Part shown: piece by piece, positions 46,966 through 54,264 of the stretch
Layout of the letters: every line of letters starts with the position of its first letter
Position numbering within the stretch: the stretch's first letter is position 1
Source of the DNA: a virus
Direction: 5' to 3' (one strand)
DNA length: 60,150 nt
IMG/VR virus record: IMGVR_UViG_3300046385_000041
Coordinates: 1-60,150 of that record
Position numbers and translations under genes: made by a program
The notes under the pieces: generated by a model
The model's input: only the letters and a program-made list of their open reading frames with translations
What the model was told of the DNA's origin: nothing
Database searches by the model: none

Positions 46966-47133
46966 TTATTTAGCATTGTTATATTGTTCTATTACTTCGA
47001 GCAACTCTTTATATATCACTTTGCCTTTATTAGCAAAGGACCAAGCTACCCATTTATCTATTTGTCTTTCGGCATATTTTTTCCTTGCCTCATGTTTCTT
47101 TCTAATAGAATCATTTGTATTGTTTCTTTGCAT
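46966..47133 (-). CDS. Small basic helical protein
   Basis: A 55-residue helical, basic protein (SIRKKHEARKKYAERQIDKW ... KELLEVIEQYNNAK). It fits tightly between its neighbours and its start is preceded by A/T-rich sequence. Function unknown. Confidence 0.55.
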   Translation of the reverse strand: MQRNNTNDSIRKKHEARKKYAERQIDKWVAWSFANKGKVIYKELLEVIEQYNNAK

Positions 47134-47151
47134 TCTAATTGTTATTTAGTA

Positions 47152-47748
47152 TTATAACTTATTATATTTAAGTTTTTCTATAGCTACTTTGCGATTTGAT
47201 TTTCTTTTATTTGTATATGATAAATCTATAATGCCATTTAGCCGTTTTATAGTGCTTTTACAAATACCAGTAGACCGATTGCATTCCGCTATAGAGCAAT
47301 ATTCAATTCCTTCCCAAACAACTTTTTTCCTAGCGGGTTGGGATATTTTGTTTTGCAATATAGAATTTTTAGTATGTTTCATACCGACTCTTTTTTTATG
47401 CCCATTTTGAGGCATATTTTTACCTTTATTAGGATGATGTTTGCCATACATTGGATTTTTAGAACCAACTCTGTTATAAGGTTTATTAATACAATTACCG
47501 CCACCTTCGCATACATTGGTTAAATTTTTTAATCCTATTAAATCTATTAAAATTTCCTCGATAGTATAAGCTTGTTCCTCTGATAGATTATCAATTAATT
47601 TAATAACTTCCCAATTTGGATATTTATTTATAGTATTATTCCAATGGAGATTCCTATGGGCTTTAGAATATGCTCTTTTTCCGCACCCTTTGCCTATATA
47701 AAAAATCCCGTTTTCATTAACATGCATGTATATATAATATTTACCCAT
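47152..47748 (-). CDS. GIY-YIG homing endonuclease
   Basis: A 198-residue endonuclease. The GIY-YIG module is at the start (YYIYMHVNENGIFYIGKG) with an Arg and a Glu (YTIEEILIDLIG) at the usual distances. Residues ~95-115 (KNPMYGKHHPNKGKN) are a NUMOD3 DNA-binding repeat, and the C-terminus (SIAECNRSTGICKSTIKRL) is a helix-turn-helix/NUMOD1-type module. Free-standing phage enzymes of this kind cut an unoccupied site and spread by repair. It sits between reductase-related small genes and a resolvase-like gene; no intron is visible around it. Confidence 0.88.
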   Translation of the reverse strand: MGKYYIYMHVNENGIFYIGKGCGKRAYSKAHRNLHWNNTINKYPNWEVIKLIDNLSEEQAYTIEEILIDLIGLKNLTNVCEGGGNCINKPYNRVGSKNPMYGKHHPNKGKNMPQNGHKKRVGMKHTKNSILQNKISQPARKKVVWEGIEYCSIAECNRSTGICKSTIKRLNGIIDLSYTNKRKSNRKVAIEKLKYNKL

Positions 47749-47785
47749 AATATTTATTTATTATATTTGTCTATAATATATATAA

Positions 47786-48253
47786 TCACTCGTTTGTACT
47801 ACCTTTTACTTTATTAATATAATTTTTTATTATACGAATTGCTTCATCACACTCTACTTGCGACTGCGGTTTTAATAATAATCTACCAGGGTCATTCTTA
47901 CGTACCCAATCTTTAAATAATTTATATCTTAACGGAAAACTTTCATTAGCCCTTCCTTTTGTTTCGCAAGTCCACCCATCACCTTCAAAGTCTGGCGTAT
48001 ATTTAATGCCTAATATTTTTTTATTCCCTCTATCTATAAACTCTCCTTTTCCGTTAGATTGCCTTTCAATAGAACTACTATTGAACAGGAATGTGTCTAA
48101 CAATTGATATGTTTTGCCTTCGTATTTAAAATCAATACCAGCATCTTTCAATGCCTTGTACATATACTTTTCAAGTCCGGAAGCAAAGGTTATGCCGTCA
48201 TACATAACCTTTTTTGCTACTACCGGCCCTTTCTTTCTGCTAATTTTCTTCAT
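47786..48253 (-). CDS. PD-(D/E)XK nuclease, resolvase-like
   Basis: A 155-residue nuclease with Glu28 (SGLEKYMYKAL), Asp88 (YTPDFEG) and Glu97-Thr-Lys99 (CETKG), the spacing of PD-(D/E)XK enzymes such as T7 endonuclease I and phage Holliday-junction resolvase-like proteins. The N-terminus is basic. It would cut branched DNA before packaging or degrade host DNA. It overlaps the upstream gene by 14 bases. Confidence 0.72.
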   Translation of the reverse strand: MKKISRKKGPVVAKKVMYDGITFASGLEKYMYKALKDAGIDFKYEGKTYQLLDTFLFNSSSIERQSNGKGEFIDRGNKKILGIKYTPDFEGDGWTCETKGRANESFPLRYKLFKDWVRKNDPGRLLLKPQSQVECDEAIRIIKNYINKVKGSTNE

Positions 48254-48545
48254 CTATTGTATATGAGAAACCATTAGCCTCCGTCCATTTTTCAGCGTCT
48301 TTAACATCTATTTTTAAAAGCTCTAATTCTTCTTTTATATTAGTAACTTCTTCTTTAAGACGTTGAACATATAAGACGGCATCCATTAATTCTTCTTGGA
48401 AATGATTAAGCCAAGTGTGCATATCTGATTTGTCATCGCGTAATGTTTTACCATACTTTGCAAATCCAACATCCGATCTTGATACAAATTTGTCTACTAC
48501 ATTTTCAACAACCGGATCTCTAAATATTATTTCTTTCTTTGTCAT
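48240..48545 (-). CDS. All-alpha NTP pyrophosphohydrolase-like protein
   Basis: A 101-residue helical protein. GFAKYGKTLRDD followed by WLNHFQEELMDAVLYVQRLKEE is the pattern of small phage dNTP diphosphohydrolases of the MazG-like superfamily (EExxD metal-binding helix). A charged coiled coil follows. It would hydrolyse a dNTP to dNMP and pyrophosphate; the substrate cannot be read from sequence. Its start abuts the MazG stop. Confidence 0.6.
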   Translation of the reverse strand: MTKKEIIFRDPVVENVVDKFVSRSDVGFAKYGKTLRDDKSDMHTWLNHFQEELMDAVLYVQRLKEEVTNIKEELELLKIDVKDAEKWTEANGFSYTIDEEN

Positions 48546-49483
48546 TACAATGTACTATTAAATGTGTTTGTTGTGCTGCCTTTTGCTGTATTAGTTAGCC
48601 CAGTGTAATAAGCATGTCTAGCCTGAGTAACATTATTTTTAACAAACGTACCATTTTGCATCGATCCTTTTCTATTCTTAATTTCATCATAAGCTGCATC
48701 AATACACTCCTCAACTTTAAACCCTAATAGATATGCTAAGTTAGTTAATACAACAATTGAATCACCAATACCATCTTTTTGTTCTTCTTTATTGCCATTA
48801 AGAATAGCTTTAGATAATTCACCAACTTCCTCAATAAGCTTTACAAATTGTGTTTTAGGATCGCCACTGGCATATATGCCTCTTTCTTGCGCCCAAGACC
48901 TAATTTCTTTAAATCTATTAGTTTTTTTGCTAGTTTTTTCTTTAAATTCAATTTGTTGTTTTGGTAAAGTAGCAATTAATCTATTGTCTACCGTTGCATT
49001 TGTTGGCAATAATTTTAAGTATTCACTTAATGCTTTATTATAAACGTACGATCTATTAGGATTGTACATCGATGTTCTTACATTTGTCATGATCCAATCT
49101 ACAATAGTAGGAGTCAATTTAAAATTTCCATAAGGAGAAGTAATTATTTCCCCAATGTTGTCCATAAGCTGCCCTTTTAATTTACTTACAGGGCATGCAA
49201 ATGTAATTGTTTGTTCTGTTACGTTTGTTTCCATTTTATTTAATTTAAGTTTATTCATTAATTCTTTATAGGAATGCAAGTCTATCTTATAGCCGTAGAG
49301 TAATTGAAGCTCTGCCTCCTTTGCTGATATATAATCTATATCTTCGCTAGAGTCCAGAACTTCGTATTCGGATGGCTGGTACCCTTGTTGTACCGTAATT
49401 CTATTATTAAGATTACGTGTAACTCCTATCTTTTTCCCTAATATATGGTAAATATAAAACATTCTTTTGAATTTACACTGCAA
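48545..49483 (-). CDS. mazG: MazG-type nucleotide pyrophosphohydrolase with N-terminal GIY-YIG-like segment
   Basis: A 312-residue reading frame. The C-terminal part (about 195-290) is MazG: FVKLIEEVGELSKAIL, then KDGIGDSIVVLTNLAYLLG, with the EExxE and ExxD metal-binding pattern. The first ~80 residues (FYIYHILGKKIGVTRNLNNR ... AKEAELQLLYGYK) look like a shortened GIY-YIG module. A strong A/T leader lies just before an internal ATG at 49234 (METNVTEQ), so a 229-residue MazG without the nuclease part may be the main product. The 5' end overlaps the thymidylate-synthase-like gene by 11 bases. MazG enzymes hydrolyse NTPs or (d)NTPs. Confidence 0.78.
   Translation of the reverse strand: MQCKFKRMFYIYHILGKKIGVTRNLNNRITVQQGYQPSEYEVLDSSEDIDYISAKEAELQLLYGYKIDLHSYKELMNKLKLNKMETNVTEQTITFACPVSKLKGQLMDNIGEIITSPYGNFKLTPTIVDWIMTNVRTSMYNPNRSYVYNKALSEYLKLLPTNATVDNRLIATLPKQQIEFKEKTSKKTNRFKEIRSWAQERGIYASGDPKTQFVKLIEEVGELSKAILNGNKEEQKDGIGDSIVVLTNLAYLLGFKVEECIDAAYDEIKNRKGSMQNGTFVKNNVTQARHAYYTGLTNTAKGSTTNTFNSTL
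49235..49250 (-). promoter_or_regulatory. Translation leader for an internal MazG start
   Basis: Read on the minus strand, the bases before the ATG at 49234 form a CTTAAATTAAATAAAA leader, matching the window's other translation leaders. It lies inside the longer frame that begins at 49483, and so marks a likely independent start for the MazG part. Confidence 0.55.
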
Positions 49484-50258
49484 CTGCAGCAGTTATTTTT
49501 GGCCCGTGTTGATAATTTTTTATTTCCAACTTTCCATCTTTATAAGTATACTCTGGAGATAAGAATGTTTCTTGTTCTAAATACTGTTTTACAGTATTAA
49601 TTTGATTCTTATAAATGTGGGCATCAATTATTTGCATTTCAAGTCTAGATGCTTTATATCCTGTTTGTTCTGCAATATATAATTGTATTTGAGCAAACAA
49701 AGCAACATCATAAGGTATACCTAATAACACATCTCCCGATCTTTGAACAACAAACATATTCAATTCATCACCTTCAACAAAGAATTGAAAATATAAATAA
49801 CAAGGTGGCAATGCCATCTCTTCAAGTTGTAATGGATTCCATAAACTAATAATGTGTCTTCTGCTGTCTGGAGTCGTTTTAAGGTTGTTTATAAGGATCG
49901 CAAGTTGATCATAATATTCACCATTGAAATTCCTTAATTGATGCCCATAAACAGGCCCTAAATCTCCATTCTCATCTGCCCAAGCATCCCAAATTTTAAT
50001 GCCATTATCTTGAAACCTTTTTATATTTGTTTCGCCGTTAATAAACCAATCAAACTCTGTCTTAAATGTTTTTTCAAACATCTTTCTACCGGTTAATAAA
50101 GGAAAACCCTCTTTAAGATCTATCTTCAAACTTTCATTGAATAATGAATAAGATCCAACACCTGTTCTGTCGTTTCTGAAATGACCCATACTTAATATAT
50201 CTTTTAATATATTTCTGTATTGGTATTCATAACTACTCATTCTTTTTGTACTTTTCAT
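49473..50258 (-). CDS. Thymidylate-synthase-fold enzyme, probably dCMP-specific (hydroxymethylase or methylase)
   Basis: A 261-residue enzyme of the ThyA family; an in-frame ATG at 50315 would add 19 residues, and MSSYEYQYRN at 50240 best matches usual ThyA starts. Conserved: NDRTGVGS, WFINGETN, WADENGDLGPVYG, catalytic Cys153 (LPPCYLYFQF), QRSGDVLLG, DAHIYKNQ and the C-terminal AAVAV. Where ThyA has PFN (Asn177 in E. coli, reads the uracil 4-oxo group), this protein has PYD with Asp184. Asp here marks T4-type dCMP hydroxymethylases, and Asn-to-Asp changes ThyA to dCMP use. It would make a 5-modified dCMP with tetrahydrofolate as carbon donor. MazG-like genes are adjacent. Confidence 0.82.
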   Translation of the reverse strand: MKSTKRMSSYEYQYRNILKDILSMGHFRNDRTGVGSYSLFNESLKIDLKEGFPLLTGRKMFEKTFKTEFDWFINGETNIKRFQDNGIKIWDAWADENGDLGPVYGHQLRNFNGEYYDQLAILINNLKTTPDSRRHIISLWNPLQLEEMALPPCYLYFQFFVEGDELNMFVVQRSGDVLLGIPYDVALFAQIQLYIAEQTGYKASRLEMQIIDAHIYKNQINTVKQYLEQETFLSPEYTYKDGKLEIKNYQHGPKITAAVAV

Positions 50259-50499
50259 AATAATATAGATAATATTTAAACATTTGATTCCATAAAGTAG
50301 TTTTAGTATGTACATCTGGGCTTCTATTCTTTTTGCCGTTTATAGTAATATCTAAATACCACTTAGTTGTGCTTTCAGCAAATGGCGCTATAAAGATATT
50401 ATTTCTAACGCACCACATCATTGCTTCTTGCTCTTTAGCACTTTGTATATAGTTACCCATATCAATTTGCCCTTTCCTAACTTTAGTTCCACTACCCAT
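50233..50499 (-). CDS. Hypothetical protein between primase-helicase and ThyA-like gene
   Basis: An 88-residue protein. KEQEAMMWCVRNNIFIAPFAE and KWYLDITINGKKNRSPDVHTK suggest a small alpha/beta fold, and the C-terminus is Tyr/Lys-rich (KYYLYYYEKYKKNE). It begins next to the primase-helicase stop and overlaps the ThyA-like gene. It may take part in replication or DNA modification; no family recognised. Confidence 0.6.
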   Translation of the reverse strand: MGSGTKVRKGQIDMGNYIQSAKEQEAMMWCVRNNIFIAPFAESTTKWYLDITINGKKNRSPDVHTKTTLWNQMFKYYLYYYEKYKKNE

Positions 50500-52215
50500 T
50501 TATTCCCACGGCAACTTTTCGCCTGATACATCTAATGGAACGTGAGGTATAAAGCATCCTGAGTTTGGTTCCCATTTGAAATGGGCTTCAGCACCATTCT
50601 CACCAAGATTTTGAAACTTAACTTTTAATACTTTACATTTAACAGTTTTGTTTTCATAATCTCTATGGACTAATAATCCGTGATAAGATGCATCGTACCA
50701 TTCTCCACCACCTTTAATGTTATACATTGTAGGCTCTTCAATCTTACCATCAGAACCTTTATACATTTTAGTAGGATGCGCAACAATAAATACTAATACA
50801 TCGTACTTTTTAGCAAAGATTTCAATCTTCTGTAAGTATTCCATTGTATACTTATTGACATCTTCTGTTTTAGCATCAACATCTCTTACTTTATTGAATG
50901 GATCTATAACTAAGCATTTAATACCTTTACGCTTAACTAATTCAGCACCTTTACGCAATACAGATTCTAAAGTGTAGCGTTCCATATCGATGTGAAAGAA
51001 ATTAGCATTGCAATGATCCGCTATTTGGTTCCAACGATCACCACCAATATCATCTTGTGACGGCATACCTTCCCAAACTTTACGCATTAATTTGTGCGCG
51101 TGTAAGTAAGCTGGTGTATTTTCAGGAGATGCGAATGCGGTTTTCCATCCGTAGTTTCGATTATAGCCCACAACCATCTGGTCGACAAAATCACTTTTAC
51201 CGGAAGACGGAATACCAGTGACAGTAATGAATTGGCCAGTATAAGTTGAAAAGATTTCATCAAAATTAGGAAGGCCAACTTGAAATCCCGGTTTAAAACC
51301 GTTACGAACAAAGTCAGTAACTTCATTTTCGAGATCTCTAAATGTGACAACGTTCTCAAGTGGTACAGGCTTTGCTCTTGAAATTCTTTGTGATAGTCTT
51401 TCCTTTCCATACTTTAATAAATATTCATTTGCATCTTTACAGTCTTCAAATGTAGCTAAGTAACATATTTCAGATCCTAATCTTCTGACTAATTCAACTT
51501 GCAATGCTTGACCTGCTTCGTCTGAATCAACCGCTATAATTATTTTTGATTTGTCTTCGAAATAATCAATGCAACTATCTAAGTAGTCAAGATTATTATT
51601 ATTAAGAGTAGCCCCGTTAGGAACAGATATTGCATTTGTTATTCCTGCTTCGTGCAGCGCGAGCACATCCATTTCGCCTTCAACAATAACACAATACTCG
51701 TAGCCCACAATACTATTAATATTGTAGAAAACTTTTTCAGCGCCTTTATATAGTTTAAAATTCTTTCTACCATCTCTATACTTAACATTTATAAGTTGAT
51801 CTCCTATAAAGTAATTAAACCTTATTACGTTTTCAACCTTACTCGTTTGTGGCATGAATTCTGAGCCCTCGGTAACCTTAAGTTCTGTTAATGTGTCTTT
51901 TGAAATTCCTCTTGTTTTGAACCATTCTTCAACTTTTGAACTGACTTCGTGTATAGCAACCGGTTCAGGTTTCTCATATACTTTTTCAGATTTACCTTTA
52001 CGTTGGTAAGTGTGTAGTTGAAATGTTTTATTACAATTGTGGCAGGTTCCGATACCACGTTGCCAATCATAGCTAGCGCATTTGGCTTTTTCATTCTTTG
52101 GTTTTCTATCGGGCGAACATATAGGGCATATACCACTAGTTTTCCCCTCGTCAACCTTATGTACATTAAATGTGTCTATTAAAAACCCGTTAATTTCAAC
52201 TGTCTCTACATTCAT
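50500..52215 (-). CDS. Primase-helicase, T7 gp4-like
   Basis: A 571-residue replication protein. The zinc module has Cys30/Cys33 and Cys58/Cys61 (CPIC, CHNC). The Toprim primase core has EGEMD at 180-183 region and DSDEAG at 230-235. The helicase part has Walker A GIPSSGKS at 334-341, Walker B KCLVIDPFN and a HPTKM motif. It makes primers and unwinds DNA at the fork as a hexamer, in one polypeptide, as in T7. The 164-base gap before it carries palindromes (52278-52383). The matching DNA polymerase is not in this window. Confidence 0.92.
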   Translation of the reverse strand: MNVETVEINGFLIDTFNVHKVDEGKTSGICPICSPDRKPKNEKAKCASYDWQRGIGTCHNCNKTFQLHTYQRKGKSEKVYEKPEPVAIHEVSSKVEEWFKTRGISKDTLTELKVTEGSEFMPQTSKVENVIRFNYFIGDQLINVKYRDGRKNFKLYKGAEKVFYNINSIVGYEYCVIVEGEMDVLALHEAGITNAISVPNGATLNNNNLDYLDSCIDYFEDKSKIIIAVDSDEAGQALQVELVRRLGSEICYLATFEDCKDANEYLLKYGKERLSQRISRAKPVPLENVVTFRDLENEVTDFVRNGFKPGFQVGLPNFDEIFSTYTGQFITVTGIPSSGKSDFVDQMVVGYNRNYGWKTAFASPENTPAYLHAHKLMRKVWEGMPSQDDIGGDRWNQIADHCNANFFHIDMERYTLESVLRKGAELVKRKGIKCLVIDPFNKVRDVDAKTEDVNKYTMEYLQKIEIFAKKYDVLVFIVAHPTKMYKGSDGKIEEPTMYNIKGGGEWYDASYHGLLVHRDYENKTVKCKVLKVKFQNLGENGAEAHFKWEPNSGCFIPHVPLDVSGEKLPWE

Positions 52216-52277
52216 AGGAAAAAATTTAATTTGTTAATGTCTTATATTATGGACATTTTAGCTTGTTTTGCACTAAA

Positions 52278-52318
52278 TATGATGCGCTAAGATATAAAAA
52301 ATATTATAACGCATCATA
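52278..52318. repeat. Inverted repeat upstream of the primase-helicase gene
   Basis: TATGATGCG at 52278-52286 and CGCATCATA at 52310-52318 are perfect inverted repeats around a 23-base AT-rich spacer. It lies in the 164-base gap between the SSB-like and primase-helicase genes. It could be a protein-binding site, an origin element or a structure controlling transcription. Confidence 0.6.
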
Positions 52319-52333
52319 AGTAATACAATTTTT

Positions 52334-52383
52334 TTAAGGCTATAACCTTAAATTTTTATTTTACTTTAAGGCTATAACCTTAA
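52334..52383. repeat. Two copies of a palindrome TTAAGGCTATAACCTTAA
   Basis: The 18-base palindrome TTAAGG-CTATAA-CCTTAA occurs at 52334-52351 and again at 52366-52383, 32 bases apart (about three helical turns). The second copy covers the stop codon of the SSB-like gene. Two identical palindromes on the same helix face suit a dimeric DNA-binding protein. A third copy was not noticed in the window by eye. Confidence 0.7.
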
Positions 52384-52694
52384 AACGGTAGATCATCTTC
52401 AACAACTGCTGCTGCTCTTTGTGTTACTAGTTGTCCAGCATCTTGTCTTGGTGCAGCTGCAACATTTGTTCCATTAGTCCATACAACCTTAACATTTCCT
52501 AAGTATACTTTCGCCATCTTAGCGTCACGTTCTTCTTTGGACTGTTCAACAAGGACTGGACCTTGATTGCCAAATTGATCCACCTCGTCGTTAAGTGTAA
52601 TGGTAATAGGAAGATACTTCCCTTTAGCCCCGTCAATTATTTTATTTTTTGGAATTGCATTAAGATTAATGCTGGTTTTAATTATACTCGCCAT
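52380..52694 (-). CDS. SSB-like single-strand DNA-binding protein
   Basis: A 104-residue protein with a strand-rich core (IIKTSINLNAIPKNKII, GKYLPITITLND, KMAKVYLGNVKVVW) and a disordered tail ending EDDLPF, like the acidic DDDIPF tip of bacterial SSB that recruits replication proteins. It is located between recombination genes and the primase-helicase. The fold cannot be proven from sequence, but the acidic tip is a strong clue. Confidence 0.7.
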   Translation of the reverse strand: MASIIKTSINLNAIPKNKIIDGAKGKYLPITITLNDEVDQFGNQGPVLVEQSKEERDAKMAKVYLGNVKVVWTNGTNVAAAPRQDAGQLVTQRAAAVVEDDLPF

Positions 52695-52698
52695 TTTT

Positions 52699-53058
52699 TT
52701 AAAGTTTTAATTGTTTATTATTAGTTAAATATTCTACTGCTTTTAATACACCTTCTAAATTATCACCTAAAAATCCAATGCCTGAATTACAAGACATGCA
52801 TAATATGCCTCTTATTTTATTTGTTTCATGGCAATGATCAATATATGTAGATCTTTTATCAAGTGTTTCTTTACCGCAACAATGACAATTATTACTATCC
52901 ATTAATGATTGAGCTTGATCCAAAGTTATTTTATAATTTCTAGCTCTAGAATATAAACATTCACACGTTTTACATCTTGATTTTAATCCGCCAGTATCTG
53001 GCCTATTATAAAAATCGGTTAATGGTAATTTTAATTTGCAATATGTGCAGGTTTTCAT
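52699..53058 (-). CDS. Recombination endonuclease VII-like nuclease
   Basis: A 119-residue zinc-containing His-Me nuclease. Cys pairs are visible at 4/7, 29/32 and 58-61. The catalytic core is YIDHCHETNKIRGILCMSCN at about 72-91, the signature of T4 gp49-type endonuclease VII, followed by NLEGVLKAVEYL. It resolves branched DNA. A second resolvase-like nuclease lies at 47786. Confidence 0.85.
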   Translation of the reverse strand: MKTCTYCKLKLPLTDFYNRPDTGGLKSRCKTCECLYSRARNYKITLDQAQSLMDSNNCHCCGKETLDKRSTYIDHCHETNKIRGILCMSCNSGIGFLGDNLEGVLKAVEYLTNNKQLKL

Positions 53059-53066
53059 TTGATCTC

Positions 53067-53258
53067 TTAGTTATTTAATTGTAGGTTGTTAAACATTCTT
53101 CTCATTTGATCTTTAGTAGCTCCTGAATTTCTTCTTAAGTTATCAATAGCTTTTAAATGATTTTGTCCTTTGTAGAACTCTGTTTCTGGTCTTGTTAAAC
53201 CTGATACTGTACAAACTCTTGTTGCAACAGTTTCTTTTGTGTTTCTCTTGTTACTCAT
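53067..53258 (-). CDS. Small basic hypothetical protein
   Basis: A 63-residue protein rich in Thr, Arg and Asn (NTKETVATRVCTVSGLTRPE) with a helical end. It is preceded by the A/T leader at 53259-53274. The segment TRPETEFYKG is also the kind of sequence found in small phage zinc-free DNA-binding proteins, but I cannot name it. Confidence 0.55.
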   Translation of the reverse strand: MSNKRNTKETVATRVCTVSGLTRPETEFYKGQNHLKAIDNLRRNSGATKDQMRRMFNNLQLNN

Positions 53259-53278
53259 TTTATTTAATTTAATTGTTA

Positions 53279-53530
53279 TTATTTATTTGGTAATTTTTTA
53301 TGCTCATTAAAATATTGTTCTACTTGAGCCGGATCGTTATAATATTCTTCAATTCTGGAAAGCATACTAACTATGCTTTCAAAAACAAACGTTTGACAAC
53401 CAATTGATATTGAATAACCATTAGCAACTGGATTAATAGTTATTTGTCTAGGTACAATTTGATTAACATAAATTGTATTGTTTGATGTTAATGTAGCAGC
53501 GTTAGTGCTGTAGGCTGAAATAAGGCTCAT
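53279..53530 (-). CDS. Small hypothetical protein
   Basis: An 83-residue protein with a strand-rich core (NTIYVNQIVPRQITINPVA, GYSISIGCQTFVFE) and a helical C-terminus (SMLSRIEEYYNDPAQVEQYF). It lies two bases after the exonuclease start region in the recombination cluster. Function unknown. Confidence 0.55.
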   Translation of the reverse strand: MSLISAYSTNAATLTSNNTIYVNQIVPRQITINPVANGYSISIGCQTFVFESIVSMLSRIEEYYNDPAQVEQYFNEHKKLPNK

Positions 53531-53532
53531 AA

Positions 53533-54264
53533 TTATAATGTTTTAGTTAATAGATGCTGCTGAGGATCAAAGTCTTCAGTCTTAAAAAATAAATTGTATG
53601 CATCAATAGCTTTTAATACTTTATCTTCTCCTCCTTGTAAAAACTTATCAGAACAGTCAAAGATACCAATTTGATGCGACTTTTTATCTATTGCAATGAA
53701 AATTAAATCGTAACCAAACAACTTTTTATAAATGTATGCTTGACTATCGTAATTATATTTCTTTGCAGAATAAGCAAACCCAGATAGATCTGATGTTGTT
53801 TTAAGATCGACTATCAAACCCTCATCGTGGTTTATAATATCGGCCTTACCTTTCCACATTGTACCTTCAATAGGTGTAACCCCAGGAACTTCATACTCAA
53901 CATTGAAACCTCTTATAAGACCTTCGCATACTTTGTTAGCTAACATTTTATCTTTCAGTAGTTCGATATTATCAACTTCGTGTTGTAATAAACAAATCTC
54001 ACCGCCAGATAACTCCTTGTAAACGTTAGTGTTACGAGTCGTTGTATTAATTATCTTGTATTTATGTAGCTTATCGGGTTCCAATATTGCAGTGTGAAAA
54101 TAACCGCCAATTGCAAAATTTGGATTAGGTGGTTGTGGCGCATTCATCTCTAACGGATTAGTTAGTAATGAACTTATATTAGAGTTGCTAAGAAATTGTT
54201 TTCCGAACTCACCGTAATAATGTTGATCATCTCTTAGCTTCTCTAAAATTTCTTCTTTAGTCAT
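53533..54264 (-). CDS. RecE-like PD-(D/E)XK exonuclease
   Basis: A 243-residue nuclease. GYFHTAILEP (His57) plus GKADIINHDEGLIVDLKTTSD (Asp142, Asp153, Lys155) is the RecB/RecE-type active site, and YDSQAYIYKKLFG is the Qxxx(Y) motif that follows it. It resects double-strand ends to give single strands for the ERF annealing protein encoded immediately upstream; the two genes overlap by one base. This is a standard phage two-component recombination pair. Confidence 0.85.
   Translation of the reverse strand: MTKEEILEKLRDDQHYYGEFGKQFLSNSNISSLLTNPLEMNAPQPPNPNFAIGGYFHTAILEPDKLHKYKIINTTTRNTNVYKELSGGEICLLQHEVDNIELLKDKMLANKVCEGLIRGFNVEYEVPGVTPIEGTMWKGKADIINHDEGLIVDLKTTSDLSGFAYSAKKYNYDSQAYIYKKLFGYDLIFIAIDKKSHQIGIFDCSDKFLQGGEDKVLKAIDAYNLFFKTEDFDPQQHLLTKTL

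Noticed and set aside
43844-47748. Intron in nrdA/nrdB linked to the GIY-YIG gene
   Set aside because: Both reductase genes are uninterrupted and the endonuclease gene lies outside them; no intron structure was seen.
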